NCBI RefSeq assembly: GCF_000353285.1
Contig: NZ_KB731324.1
Coordinates: 4,730,577 to 4,794,576, forward strand
Length of the DNA: 64,000 nt
Direction: 5' to 3'
Source of the DNA: Leptolyngbya boryana PCC 6306
GTDB taxonomy: Bacteria > Cyanobacteriota > Cyanobacteriia > Leptolyngbyales > Leptolyngbyaceae
In this document: piece after piece, positions 19,197 to 28,829 of the stretch
Position numbering within the stretch: the first letter of the stretch is position 1
Layout: the number at the start of each line of letters is the position of its first letter
Translations under genes and position numbers: made by a program
Notes under the pieces: model-generated
What the model saw: only the letters and a program-made list of their open reading frames with translations
What the model was told of the DNA's origin: nothing
Databases searched by the model: none

Positions 19197-19700
19197 TTAG
19201 TTCAGTGACGGCGTTTGTGTCGCAGCCATTTCAGGATCTTCACGTTCCGGCAAACGATTGACCCGTTCTAGGGTTGCCAAAAATTCATGCACATTTTCAA
19301 ATTCACAGTATACCGAGGCATAGCGAATGCAAGCCGCCTCACTCATTGCCCGTAGCTGCTGCAGCACCAACTCACTAATCTCACGACTAAAGATCTCACG
19401 ATTCGTTCGCTGCTGCAACATTCCCTCGATCGAACTGACTAATGTTTCAATCTGCACTTCTGAAATTGCAGTCCGTTCGCAAACTCGCATCAGCGATCGC
19501 ACTAACTTTTCTCGATCAAACGACTCGCGATTTCCGTTCTCCTTCACCACCACAAGCGGCGCAAACTCAACTCGCTCGTACGTCGTAAACCGATGATTAC
19601 ACTTCAAACATTCCCGCCGTCGTCGTACACTCTGACCACTTTCCGCAGAGCGCGACTCCAGCACCCGGTTTTCGAGATGATGACAAGCAGGACAACGCAT
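19197..19700 (-). CDS. nrdR: Transcriptional repressor NrdR
   Basis: Start at ATG 19700 gives the classical N-terminus MRCPACHH, a zinc ribbon with Cys3, Cys6, Cys31 and Cys34, and then an ATP-cone domain (VVVKENGNRESFDREKLVRS). NrdR binds NrdR boxes and represses ribonucleotide reductase genes in response to ATP/dATP. A longer frame to 19727 is less likely. The C-terminus adds ~20 residues (EREDPEMAATQTPSLN) beyond the core. Length (167) is normal. Confidence 0.95.
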   Translation of the reverse strand: MRCPACHHLENRVLESRSAESGQSVRRRRECLKCNHRFTTYERVEFAPLVVVKENGNRESFDREKLVRSLMRVCERTAISEVQIETLVSSIEGMLQQRTNREIFSREISELVLQQLRAMSEAACIRYASVYCEFENVHEFLATLERVNRLPEREDPEMAATQTPSLN

Positions 19701-20046
19701 AAATTTTGTCAATGGATGATCAGACACATCATACCGCTAGTGTAGCAAGTCTGATTATTTTTTTCAGATCCGCTACGGGCAGGGGGCAACTTTATTATTC
19801 GCGGATAGGACTCTTCACAATTCCTTTGTATTTCTGCTGATCACCAACACCACAAGCCCTGATCACGATCCCCATCTTTTGCGATTTAAATCACACGGAT
19901 TATGAGCAAAGACGTTAGAAATTCCCTGATCGAGGGCAACTTTACTAAAGCGAACTGCGTTAGAACGTTCCCTGAACTGACGTAGTTCCAGCCCAATCGT
20001 AAAGTCTTTTACTGGGCGCACTCCATAGCAGGTTGGCAGCTGGCAC
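19701..20046. other. Gene-poor interval with a possible gene remnant
   Basis: No convincing intact gene is present. On the minus strand two short, partly overlapping frames (about 20045-19863, then a shifted frame ending near 19802) encode protein-like sequence without a start in good context. Frame interruption suggests a decayed gene. I could not identify its family. Confidence 0.3.
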
Positions 20047-23000
20047 ATGAAATCTCGTGACATTCAAAAGCAGAAATTGCTCGTCGTCGATGATGAACCG
20101 GATAATCTCGATCTTCTCTACCGAACATTTTATCGAGAATTTAAAGTTTTGCGGGCAGAAAATGGTCCCACAGCACTTGATATTCTTGAGAAAGAAGGCG
20201 ATGTCGCGGTGATCATTTCAGATCAACGAATGCCCATGATGAGTGGGACAGAGTTCCTGAGCCTCACTGCTACTAAGTATCCGGACATTATCCGGATTAT
20301 TCTCACAGGCTATACCGATGTTGAAGATCTCGTCGAAGCCATCAACTCCGGCAAAGTCTTCAAATACGTCACGAAGCCTTGGAGCGATATGGAGCTGCGC
20401 GACGTTGTTAAAAGCGCGATCGATACGCATACCCTATTAAGAACCCGCACCGAAGAACTCCGGCGCACCCTTCAGCGTGAATCGCTACTCAATGCAGTCA
20501 CTAGCACCATTCGGAGCGCATTGAGTTATGACGAAATTCTGCAAACGATCGTCGAGACCATTGGCAAAAATTTTGGTGTAAGTGGTGCGATCGTCTGTCC
20601 CTTTCAAGACGGCGAAATTCAGGAAAATAGCTTCACCTACTGGAATCATCCGGAACTGCCACAGCCCAATCTCGTCCCCACAATTTGGGAAACTTACGAA
20701 GTCGAAGTCATTCCAGATGTTCAAGTCTGCGATCGGATCGAGGAAGATCCCACTCGTCATGCAGCTTACGCAGACGCAGACATTCACTCAACTCTCATGG
20801 TTCCGCTGATCTGCCAACAGAAACTCATCGCCGTGCTCGCACTGCATGAATCTGGAAAAAGCCGCATTTGGCAACCTGAAGAAGTCGATCTAATTCACGC
20901 GGTTGCCGATCAAGCCGCACTCGCACTCTCGCAAGCCCATGCATACGAGCAAGTTCGCGCTTTAGCCAAGCGCGAAGCCTTGATCAATACCATTACAACC
21001 GCTATTCGATCGAGCCTCGATCCCCAAGAAATCTTTGCCGCCATTACTCAACAACTGGGGCAAGGCTTACAAGTCGATGGTTGCGCGCTTTCACTGTGGA
21101 AAGAAGGCGACGAATTTGTGCAATGTGTGGGACTCCATGATTCAAGTTGGGAACACAAGACTCCCCCAGAATCTCACCTGCCGCAATCTTCGGTTCCTAT
21201 TGAAGGCAATCCCGTTCTGAAGCAATTGATCGTCACGCAGCAGCCGATCGTTCTCAGCGATTTGAAGCAGCATCCACAATTCAATATTTCAGAATTTCGG
21301 ACTCCTGCCCGGGCCTTGCTCGTTGTGCCCTTAATTGCAGATGGCAAAATTATCGGCAGTATTTCACTCCGCCAAAACCATCGCACCCGCAACTGGCAAT
21401 CCTCTGAAATTCAGCTCGCTCAATCCGTTGCATCACAAGCCGCGATCGCAGTTCAACAATCTCGGCTCTACCAAACCACACGTCAGCAAGCCGAAAAACT
21501 CCTGCAACTCGACCAGCAAAAGACCGAGTTTTTCCAAAACATTTCGCACGAATTTCGCACTCCTTTGACTTTAATGGTCGGTCCACTGGAAAGCGCAGTC
21601 GCCACAGGTCAAGGACTGTCTGCCGAACAATCGGCGATCGCATTGCGAAACTCTCGCCGACTCCTGCGATTGGTCAATCAACTGCTCGATCTCCAGCGCT
21701 TAGATGCAGGACGGATGCAGCCGAAATTCCAGGCATGTGACTTAGTAGAATTTGTCAGCCAAATCGTAGACACGTTCCGTCCTTACTGCGAAAAGAAAGG
21801 GCTGAGCCTGATCACTCAATTAGAGCCTTGTGCTCCTGTGTATCTCGATTTAGAGAAGTTTGACAAAGTGCTGTACAACCTGCTCTCGAATGCGATGAAA
21901 TTTACGCCCGCAGGACAGAGCATTAGTGTATCGCTAGAAATGATCGACGATCGCTGTCGCTTAAAAGTGCGCGATACCGGCATCGGTATTCGAGAAGACC
22001 AAATCCCCCATCTATTTGAGCGATTCCGTCAGGCTGAAGGTTCAGAAAACCGCAGCTTTGAAGGGACAGGTCTAGGATTAGCTCTCGTCAAAGAATTAGT
22101 CGAACTGCATAGCGGTCAGATCAACGTGGATTCGACCTATGGACAAGGCACGACATTCACGATCGACTTACACTCCGGTGCAGAGCATTTGCCTCCAGAG
22201 CAAGTCAGCCATGCTCAGCACGAACTTCAGGCAAATCGAGCAGCGGTCGAACTAGCGGATATTGAAGTCGAACTTCAAGAAGATTACGAACCTGAACCCA
22301 TTCTTGAGGTCGGTGAAAACCATGCGAGAGTGCTCGTTGTGGATGATAATCCAGATCTACGCTCGTATGTCTCTGGCATTCTCAGGGGTCAAGGCTATAC
22401 CGTTTTGACTGCCCGGAATGGGGCAGAAGGATTTGAACAGGTCAAGACCCATCGTCCATCGTTGATTGTGACTGATTTAATGATGCCGATTGTGTCAGGT
22501 CTAGACATGATTCGGATGATCCGTGCTCAAGACGATCTCAAAGGCACTCCCATCGTTTTGCTAACTGCCAAAGCGGATGAAGACACGCGACTTGAAGGAG
22601 TCGAACGCGGTGCAGATGCCTATTTGTCGAAGCCATTCAACGATCGAGAATTGTTAGCGGAAGTGCGAAATTTACTAGCACTCAAAGAAAACGAGCAGCG
22701 CGTCTCGCGCATCAATTCTTATCTGACAGATTCGGTCTTGAGTCGTTTCTTGCCGCAAACCTTAGTCAAACGGGCGGCTCAGGGTGAATTAACCCTCGAT
22801 TTGCGTCCTGAACCTCGCATGATCACGGTTCTATTTAGCGATATTGTCGGTTTCACGCAACTCTCGAACACATTGCGATCGCGGCGAGTTGCAGAACTCC
22901 TGAATGAGTATCTAACCGCAATGACTCGCTGCGTGTTTAACAACGGCGGGACAGTCGATAAATTTATGGGCGATGCAATTTTGGCGATTTTTGGTGCGCC

Positions 23001-23394
23001 AGAAGAACTCACCCCTAATGAACAGGTTCGACGTGCGATCGCAACGGCTCGAGAAATGTACAGTATTCTGGACAATCTGAATAACCAGTGGATGGCACAA
23101 GGGATCGATCGCGTTCAGTTCCGCTGTGGAATTCACCAAGGAACGGCTGTGGTGGGAATGTTTGGCGGCGAAGAGCGATCGGACTATACGGCAATTGGTC
23201 CAAGTGTCAATATTGCAGCTCGACTGCAAGAAGCAGCGGCTCCGGGTGCGATTCTCATTTCCGCAGCAGTAGCAGATTACGTTGATGAAGATAACATCAC
23301 CAAAGAAAGTCCGCTCAAGCTGAAGGGAGTAGATGAAACAGTTCTAACCTTCTCGGTCAGCCCTTACCCTGACGCAGTTCCGACACATCACTAA
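20047..23394 (+). CDS. Hybrid signalling protein: REC-GAF-GAF-HisKA-HATPase-REC-adenylate cyclase
   Basis: This 1115-residue multi-domain protein has, in order: REC1 with phospho-acceptor D59 (IISDQRMP) and KPW; GAF ~145-290; GAF ~310-475; HisKA with H501 (NISHEFRTPL); HATPase_c (NLLSNAMKFTP, DTGIGI, GTGLGLALVK); REC2 with D810; and a class III cyclase from ~920. Cyclase metal residues are D932 (FSDIVGFT) and D976 (DKFMGD). K972 and D1046 in SDYTAIG indicate ATP use, and N1055/R1059 (VNIAAR) complete the site. It therefore joins two-component signalling to cAMP synthesis in one chain. It is cytosolic, with no membrane segment. The input ligand is unknown. Confidence 0.9.
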   Translation: MKSRDIQKQKLLVVDDEPDNLDLLYRTFYREFKVLRAENGPTALDILEKEGDVAVIISDQRMPMMSGTEFLSLTATKYPDIIRIILTGYTDVEDLVEAINSGKVFKYVTKPWSDMELRDVVKSAIDTHTLLRTRTEELRRTLQRESLLNAVTSTIRSALSYDEILQTIVETIGKNFGVSGAIVCPFQDGEIQENSFTYWNHPELPQPNLVPTIWETYEVEVIPDVQVCDRIEEDPTRHAAYADADIHSTLMVPLICQQKLIAVLALHESGKSRIWQPEEVDLIHAVADQAALALSQAHAYEQVRALAKREALINTITTAIRSSLDPQEIFAAITQQLGQGLQVDGCALSLWKEGDEFVQCVGLHDSSWEHKTPPESHLPQSSVPIEGNPVLKQLIVTQQPIVLSDLKQHPQFNISEFRTPARALLVVPLIADGKIIGSISLRQNHRTRNWQSSEIQLAQSVASQAAIAVQQSRLYQTTRQQAEKLLQLDQQKTEFFQNISHEFRTPLTLMVGPLESAVATGQGLSAEQSAIALRNSRRLLRLVNQLLDLQRLDAGRMQPKFQACDLVEFVSQIVDTFRPYCEKKGLSLITQLEPCAPVYLDLEKFDKVLYNLLSNAMKFTPAGQSISVSLEMIDDRCRLKVRDTGIGIREDQIPHLFERFRQAEGSENRSFEGTGLGLALVKELVELHSGQINVDSTYGQGTTFTIDLHSGAEHLPPEQVSHAQHELQANRAAVELADIEVELQEDYEPEPILEVGENHARVLVVDDNPDLRSYVSGILRGQGYTVLTARNGAEGFEQVKTHRPSLIVTDLMMPIVSGLDMIRMIRAQDDLKGTPIVLLTAKADEDTRLEGVERGADAYLSKPFNDRELLAEVRNLLALKENEQRVSRINSYLTDSVLSRFLPQTLVKRAAQGELTLDLRPEPRMITVLFSDIVGFTQLSNTLRSRRVAELLNEYLTAMTRCVFNNGGTVDKFMGDAILAIFGAPEELTPNEQVRRAIATAREMYSILDNLNNQWMAQGIDRVQFRCGIHQGTAVVGMFGGEERSDYTAIGPSVNIAARLQEAAAPGAILISAAVADYVDEDNITKESPLKLKGVDETVLTFSVSPYPDAVPTHH

Positions 23395-23504
23395 AATCGC
23401 CGGAAAAATGAGCCATGTTCGGAACTAATTCCTCCCGATTCCAGACGAAAAGCTAGGATATTAGGAGTGATCCCCGTGGCTCTTTGTGTGGGTAAGTGTT
23501 CAGC

Positions 23505-24635
23505 ATGGCGTTTTCTCTTTCCAATTCTCGATCGCGATCGCAAGAGTCTCCGATGCTATGGCTTTCGGTTTTAGCAGGTTCGCTTGCGCTGCATCTTGTT
23601 TTGCTTTTAGTCGGACGCTGGTATCTGAGCCAATCCGCAGAAAGCCGTGCGGGGGGTGGTTCTCAAGCACCTCTCGATTTTATTGAAATCGATCCGAATG
23701 CACCCCCTTTGAAACGAGCGATCTCACCTTCTACAACTGGCGCGGAAAATGGCACTGTTACGAAAGCTGCTCCTGACGCAGCAAATTCTGAGCAGTCTGG
23801 GTCATCTTCAATTCAGAATTTCACTCGTCAGACTGCGCCAACGCCAACACAACCCGAAAATTTACCCCAACCTGATCCAGTTCAATCAACACAGCTAGAT
23901 CAGCGTCCTGCTGCTAATAATTCGTCCTTAAATTCACCCCGAGCGAATCGCAATCCTACAACACGCCCCAAGTCAAATTCTTCAAATCCCACATCTGGCT
24001 CCTCTAATCCTGAAACAAATCCAACTGCCCCTAACAACTCTCCTACGACCACAAGAAACGCTTCTGATCCAAACCCTCCAAACTCTTCAAATCCACAGCC
24101 TTCCAACCCAGCATTACCTGACAACAATCCTAAGCCTCCGTCTGATCCAGTCAGATCTAATAATCCTCTTCCTGCCCCTAATCCGGGAGACAATAGAAAT
24201 GCGACTGGGGTAGAAGGTGCTATCTCTGGTGTGATATCAAATATTGAGCCTGATCGAAGTGAATTACAGGATGACAGTAAGAATAATGTTGTTACCTTTA
24301 GACAGTCACAGATTCCCCAAATCTCGCTAATACTAGAGCCTGAAATGAGGAGAGCGTTAAGCCCTGAGCTAGTTTTTACAGTCGCAGTCGAGATTCGCAA
24401 TGTAGATGGTACAGTGCTGAATGCCAAGAATATGCCAGACAGTCCTGCTCTCGCAAAACTTCCACGGGAAGAAGCAGATGGTCTTGTTCTAGCGCTACTC
24501 ACGTCTCCAGATCTTGTGAATCCGGACAAAGCAATTAGTCTATTTAATGTAGAGGTAAGACCCTCTGCTCCCGGTAAACCAACTACTGAAGGAACATCTA
24601 GAATAGTTACGCTTCGCATTGCAATTAATAATTAA
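23505..24635 (+). CDS. TonB-like membrane-anchored Pro/Asn-rich protein
   Basis: I use ATG 23505; an in-frame GTG at 23496 would add three residues. One N-terminal membrane segment (MLWLSVLAGSLALHLVLLLVG, shown here as MLWLSVLAGS and LALHLVLLLVG) is followed by ~190 residues of Pro/Asn/Ser-rich linker. A folded C-terminal domain of ~130 residues follows (FRQSQIPQISLILEPEMRR; FTVAVEIRNVDGTVLNAKN). This layout is that of TonB/energy-transducer proteins. The C-terminal domain does not clearly match TonB_C, so the name is by architecture only. No ExbB/ExbD or receptor genes are nearby. Confidence 0.6.
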   Translation: MAFSLSNSRSRSQESPMLWLSVLAGSLALHLVLLLVGRWYLSQSAESRAGGGSQAPLDFIEIDPNAPPLKRAISPSTTGAENGTVTKAAPDAANSEQSGSSSIQNFTRQTAPTPTQPENLPQPDPVQSTQLDQRPAANNSSLNSPRANRNPTTRPKSNSSNPTSGSSNPETNPTAPNNSPTTTRNASDPNPPNSSNPQPSNPALPDNNPKPPSDPVRSNNPLPAPNPGDNRNATGVEGAISGVISNIEPDRSELQDDSKNNVVTFRQSQIPQISLILEPEMRRALSPELVFTVAVEIRNVDGTVLNAKNMPDSPALAKLPREEADGLVLALLTSPDLVNPDKAISLFNVEVRPSAPGKPTTEGTSRIVTLRIAINN

Positions 24636-24702
24636 AGCAGCAATACTTATCGCTTAGAGAAGAAAGGTGGCAATTTGCTCGCCATCTTTCTATCCCGAAC
24701 AG

Positions 24703-25017
24703 CTACTCATTCTCTATTTTTGCTCTTCGAGTCCGTCTACGTCGCGGACGACCTGAATCTCTTTGGCTTAAAGCCAGGTAACGCTTCAATGTAGACGGAC
24801 TGATCTCTATTCCTTGTTTTGCTAGGACTTCAGCAAGTTCTTCATAGCTATATCCTTTATCGAGTGAAGTCCGAAGATCGTCTTGTAAAAGTTCGATCGC
24901 TTGTCGGAGAGAAACTGTCGCTTCAGGTTTTTCGGGCAGTTCATCCAGTAAGGATGCCGCTTGATCAAGCATCGTTGTTTTTACTTTGACTGCCGCATTA
25001 GATTTTCTATCTACCAT
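24703..25017 (-). CDS. Small HTH DNA-binding-like protein
   Basis: This 104-residue basic protein has the segment YSYEELAEVLAKQGIEISPSTLKRYLA, a helix-turn-helix with 'ISPSTLKRYL' as recognition helix, and a very basic tail (GRPRRRRTRRAK). Similar proteins occur on plasmids and mobile islands of cyanobacteria. A DNA-binding or mobilisation-accessory role is inferred. It is an isolated gene. Confidence 0.6.
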   Translation of the reverse strand: MVDRKSNAAVKVKTTMLDQAASLLDELPEKPEATVSLRQAIELLQDDLRTSLDKGYSYEELAEVLAKQGIEISPSTLKRYLALSQRDSGRPRRRRTRRAKIENE

Positions 25018-25193
25018 ATGCGTCTCAAGATTATTACTTCGTTAATTCATTCATATTGTAAGGGCTGAGTTTCTGATTTATCGCTTAAATGTAACAAGTT
25101 CTGTTAATTATTTTGCGTATTGCTCAATCATTCAATGATGCTTCTAAGCTAATAGATACAAATGTGCGCAAATAATCACTCCGCAGAATGATG

Positions 25194-25232
25194 ACAAAAA
25201 ATTGCCCTAAACTTCAATCAAAGTTTAGGGCA
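25194..25232 (-). terminator. Rho-independent terminator of the HLIP gene
   Basis: A 12-bp perfect stem (25203-25214 TGCCCTAAACTT with 25221-25232) with a six-base loop is followed on the minus strand by ATTTTTTG. It is 39 bases after the HLIP stop. Confidence 0.85.
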
Positions 25233-25270
25233 GTATTCTTATTTGCAATTCAACAAGCGCAGTTCAGAAA

Positions 25271-25474
25271 TTAATAGCTTACTAAGTGCAAAATATCGCG
25301 GACAACACTAAAACCTGCAATATCCCACAACAGATAAGCTAAAAATCCAATCATGGCAAGGCGACCATTCCAAAGTTCAGCTTGAGGATTCCAGCCAAAT
25401 AGAAAGGCATTCCGGTCTTTGCCGTTGTACTCGGTAGCAACAGGCGGTAAATCAGTGCTATTTCGTGTTTGCAT
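25271..25474 (-). CDS. hli: High light-inducible protein (chlorophyll a/b-binding family)
   Basis: The 67-residue protein has one membrane helix carrying the CAB/HLIP signature ELWNGRLAMIGFLAYLLWD: Glu and Arg for dimeric packing and the Asn ligand. The N-terminal FGWNPQAELWNGR is typical. HLIPs dimerise in thylakoids, bind chlorophyll and carotenoid, and protect or deliver pigment during photosystem II assembly. Start ATG 25474. It has its own terminator and is probably a monocistronic, light-regulated gene. Confidence 0.9.
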   Translation of the reverse strand: MQTRNSTDLPPVATEYNGKDRNAFLFGWNPQAELWNGRLAMIGFLAYLLWDIAGFSVVRDILHLVSY

Positions 25475-25622
25475 TGTAGTAGCTCCAAATTTCGTTTCTC
25501 TATACTTCTAAGATAAAGGCGCGATCGCAGTTTGCCTTACATCTATGGGTCGAAGCTAGTAGTCCGACCGATGATAGAGCTTTTCTAGAGCTACTCTGTA
25601 CCTTGTGCTGACGCAGTAAGTT

Positions 25623-27263
25623 CTACACGCCTCGATTTGAACTGGGAAGTGCAGATTGCAAATTCTGAGTAGGAGCTTGAGCGTTGAGTTGACGCGCCTG
25701 CACTAATCGAACTCGTGCTGCTTCTAGTTGCCCACCTGGATCAACTGGAGTCCAGCCAGAATTGGTCTTCTGGCGTGCTTCATAATGCAGATGAGGTCCC
25801 GTAGAAAGCCCAGTACTTCCAACACGCCCAATCACAGTTCCAGCCTCAATCCGTTGACCTGGACGAACTAAGATTTGCGACATATGGGCGTAGAGCGTGT
25901 CTTGCGATCCGTTTGGCTGTTCCATCACCACAGCTAGCCCATAGCCCCCCATGCGATCGGCGGCTGTGACTCGTCCTGAATGCGAGGCAATAATCGGTGT
26001 TCCTTGACCTGCACCGAGATCGACTCCAGCATGGAAACGACGCACGCCTGTGACCGGATGCCGTCTCCATCCAAATCTAGAGGTGACAGAAACCGGGTCA
26101 GGCAGCGGATAAACCAGCTGATCGCGCGACGTAGGCTTCGGTAAATTGCGATTGAATGCTTGGAGATCTTTCGCAGTGTTCATTTGATCCACAGAACTGC
26201 TAGTTCGATCGACAGAGCTGCCAATTTGATCAATATAGGATGAGTCAGAACTCTCTTTGGCAATGGGCTTAGCAGGGAGATTGTTCGCTGCGATCGCGCG
26301 CCGCTGAACTGGCAAAGACTTAACAACTTGTGGAACTCGAATCGTAATCGTTTGTTGTGAAGGTCCAGTAATCGATGGAACTCCTCTAAAGATGGCGGGT
26401 GGTTTTTGTGCAGTCACAGTTCGAGCAGGCGGAACTGGCTTGGCGACTGTTGACGGTTTTACAGGCGGAAGACTAACTGCGCGGTTTGCAGCTTCTAACG
26501 CATTGATATTATTCAGAATCTGCGATCGCACATCTGCCGAAATCGTCGGATTTTGTAGCAGCTTTCTTGCTTGTGCATACTGGCGCTGCGCTGCATAGTC
26601 ATAAGCACGCGAAACAAGCTTATCTCTTTGTTGAGTTTGTGCTTGCGCTTGTTGAGCTTGTTTTGCAGCTCGATCTTTTGCCACGATATCGGCAAGACGT
26701 TGTTCTAAGAGCTGGCGCTGAAGATTTGAGGCGGTAGATTTTGGAAACACTTTTGGAACGGGAATGTCGATCGCAGATGCCGCAGAAGAATTCGCTTCAG
26801 GTTGGGCTGATGTAGAATTCAGCGCTGAATTCTGCTGTGAGAGCTGCGGTAGTCCTGAAGGGGCTTTCGCGCTAGGTTTGTCAACTGGTTTTGGAGTTGT
26901 TGGTTTTTTAACGGCTGTAGATGGGGTTTGGATCTGAGAAATTGCAGGTTGGGGGGCAAGTTGTCGTTTGAGGGGAACTGGAGGGAGTGGAATCGGGGAA
27001 GTCGCAACTTGAGGAGCAGCAGAATCCGCTTGAACAGAACCAGAATTTGATGGGGCAGGTTGCGGAATCTCAAGCGGTTTCGGTGAAGTTACCAACGCAG
27101 CAGGAACAACGATAGGTTCTGGAGTCGCTACTGCAGGAGTCACCTCTACAGGAGCAGCAGAGGCAGCTTTTGTTTGCGTCTGAGCAGGGGTCTCGATCGG
27201 TTGTGCCGGGGGCGCTACTTGCTTTGATTGTTGAGCAAGTAGCGTAGGGATGAGTTCTAACAT
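25623..27263 (-). CDS. M23 family peptidase (LytM-type), long Pro/Ala-rich N-terminus
   Basis: This 546-residue protein has a C-terminal M23 domain (~390-520) with zinc ligands H411 and D415 (RFHAGVDLG) and the HLH of GPHLHYE near 490. It also has RFGWRRHPVTGVRRFH and the LYAHMS motif. The preceding ~380 residues are Pro/Ala/Gln-rich with a TPR-like piece (YDYAAQRQYAQARKLLQN). These enzymes cleave or regulate peptidoglycan in the periplasm. A normal signal peptide is not visible: only MLELIPTLLAQQ precedes the low-complexity region, and a stop codon blocks the frame three codons upstream. The real start or export route is uncertain. Confidence 0.85.
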   Translation of the reverse strand: MLELIPTLLAQQSKQVAPPAQPIETPAQTQTKAASAAPVEVTPAVATPEPIVVPAALVTSPKPLEIPQPAPSNSGSVQADSAAPQVATSPIPLPPVPLKRQLAPQPAISQIQTPSTAVKKPTTPKPVDKPSAKAPSGLPQLSQQNSALNSTSAQPEANSSAASAIDIPVPKVFPKSTASNLQRQLLEQRLADIVAKDRAAKQAQQAQAQTQQRDKLVSRAYDYAAQRQYAQARKLLQNPTISADVRSQILNNINALEAANRAVSLPPVKPSTVAKPVPPARTVTAQKPPAIFRGVPSITGPSQQTITIRVPQVVKSLPVQRRAIAANNLPAKPIAKESSDSSYIDQIGSSVDRTSSSVDQMNTAKDLQAFNRNLPKPTSRDQLVYPLPDPVSVTSRFGWRRHPVTGVRRFHAGVDLGAGQGTPIIASHSGRVTAADRMGGYGLAVVMEQPNGSQDTLYAHMSQILVRPGQRIEAGTVIGRVGSTGLSTGPHLHYEARQKTNSGWTPVDPGGQLEAARVRLVQARQLNAQAPTQNLQSALPSSNRGV

Positions 27264-27652
27264 ACAGAAATCAGCCGATGGAGGGACATCCAGCTAGTAC
27301 GCATTTCTGCGGAGGTTTCAGGAAAAAAAGAACAATTTCGATGAAGAATGCGTATTTCTTCACTTCGTCTTCATACGATCTTTGACAAAATTACGGAAAT
27401 TCATCATATGAATTGAGTAACCTTTGTTATCGGTTGCAAACTTATTCAGCCGATCGACGATGAGAATTAGTTTGGCTCACTGAGTCATAAACCGTATCGT
27501 GATTAGACGGAATACAGAAGTTATTCAAGTTTCAAAATTCATCATGGATCTCTGTCTGTAGCTAGAGCGATGTCTTCTAGAAAACCCATATATGTAAGAT
27601 GGGTTCCCATCTATATCAACCACTTTTCTTTAAAAAGCCGCCTTTTAAGATC
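27264..27652. other. Divergent intergenic region, about 390 bases
   Basis: It lies between the M23 peptidase (minus) and the response regulator (plus). A dyad of two 7-bp arms (AATTCAT at 27398-27404, ATGAATT at 27408-27414) and a short hairpin AACCCAT/ATGGGTT (27583-27605) are the only structures I see. Promoters for both genes must be here. No ORF looks real. Confidence 0.4.
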
Positions 27653-28063
27653 ATGCTAACCAGTCACCACCGTATTCTTGTCGTAGACGATGTTGCAGAT
27701 AATGTATTTCTGCTCCAGACTGTCTTGGAGTCTGAAGGATATACTGTTGAAACTGCTTTGAACGGCAAGAGTGCACTTGAGAAGATTAACGATACCGATC
27801 CTGATTTAGTTTTGCTAGATATTATGATGCCAGAGCTAAATGGGTATGAGGTGACGCAACGGGTTCGTCAAAATGAACGCTTTGCTGAATTGCCGATCGT
27901 GTTTTTGACAGCACACGATGAGTGTGAACAAATGCCGTATATAGAGATCGGTGCGAACGATTTAATTCGTAAGCCCGTTGACTTTGATGAGCTGTTAGAT
28001 AAAGTTGCAAAATACACTCATGCTTATCCATCTTCAGCGCATTCCTACTCAAGTGTGAGTTAA
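27653..28063 (+). CDS. Single-domain response regulator
   Basis: Start at ATG 27653 (MLTSHHRILVVDDVADN), 136 residues. It is a full receiver domain: acidic pair VVDDVADN, phospho-Asp in LVLLDIMMPELNGYE, Thr in PIVFLTAHDE, and Lys in LIRKPVDFDEL. There is no output domain, only a Ser/Tyr-rich tail. Such CheY-like regulators act by protein contact. The last 15 bases overlap the convergent HAD gene. No kinase is adjacent. Confidence 0.85.
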   Translation: MLTSHHRILVVDDVADNVFLLQTVLESEGYTVETALNGKSALEKINDTDPDLVLLDIMMPELNGYEVTQRVRQNERFAELPIVFLTAHDECEQMPYIEIGANDLIRKPVDFDELLDKVAKYTHAYPSSAHSYSSVS

Positions 28064-28771
28064 TCGAATCTCTGCAGGTTGATGAGCGATCGCACCAGCT
28101 TCTGCAAGTTGAGCAACCGCACTTCCACCCCAGGTCACACCGATTGAAAGCCGGGTCAACCGGACATCAGCAAGCGTGTCTCCAATCATTAGCGTCCTGT
28201 GAGGCTCAACTTTCAGCGATCGACAAGCAAGAGTCAGGAGGGCTGGATTCGGTTTACTGATTCCTACTTGCGCTCCGATGATCGTCTGGAAATAGTTGGA
28301 GAGTTTGTAGTGATCTACAAACTCTTGAATATTGTCGGTACTATCGCTGGAAAGAACTCCAAGTTTGAGTGATGTGAGCGATTCTAGTAATTCCACAATG
28401 CCTTCAAACGGGGGAGTTAGCGGTGCTTTTCGTGGAAGCTGCTGATCGGCAAGTTGAAAGCTCGATTGGGCGATCGCTTTTGCTGCGATCCAGTCATAGC
28501 CCGTTTGAGCAATCAGAGCCGCGATCCCGATTTCATTTTCTTCGCGAGTTCCGACGGCAAGTAGTCCCGAGGGATTGAGATTATGTTGCTCGAATCCGAA
28601 GGTAGTCAGGATTGAAGGCTTGAGATTGGGAACGATCGCTGTAATACAATCTGCGCGTTTTTCACCGAGATACTGTAGAAATTGGTAAGAATTTGACAGA
28701 GTGCCATCTTTGTCAAAGAGAATGGCATTGATTCCATCAAACTGCACACCATTACAGAAAATTGTCGCCAT
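28049..28771 (-). CDS. HAD family hydrolase (phosphatase-like)
   Basis: The 240-residue HAD protein has motif I LFDKDGTLSNS (nucleophile Asp in DKDGT), motif II LGVLSSDSTDN, motif III Lys in GISKPNPALL, and motif IV LMIGDTLADVRL. It has a helical cap between motifs I and II, as in phosphoglycolate phosphatase-type subfamily I enzymes. The substrate is unknown. It follows rpsA after a terminator and overlaps the response regulator gene tail to tail. Confidence 0.85.
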   Translation of the reverse strand: MATIFCNGVQFDGINAILFDKDGTLSNSYQFLQYLGEKRADCITAIVPNLKPSILTTFGFEQHNLNPSGLLAVGTREENEIGIAALIAQTGYDWIAAKAIAQSSFQLADQQLPRKAPLTPPFEGIVELLESLTSLKLGVLSSDSTDNIQEFVDHYKLSNYFQTIIGAQVGISKPNPALLTLACRSLKVEPHRTLMIGDTLADVRLTRLSIGVTWGGSAVAQLAEAGAIAHQPAEIRLTHT

Positions 28772-28782
28772 AACTGTGTAAT

Positions 28783-28807
28783 AAAAAAGAGGGATTTCTC
28801 CCTCTCT
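28783..28807 (-). terminator. Rho-independent terminator after rpsA
   Basis: A 7-bp stem AGAGGGA/TCCCTCT (28788-28794 with 28799-28805) with a TTTC loop is followed on the minus strand by a T-run. It lies between the rpsA stop and the HAD start. Confidence 0.8.
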
Positions 28808-28829
28808 ACAGGTTTCAATTCAACTGAAA

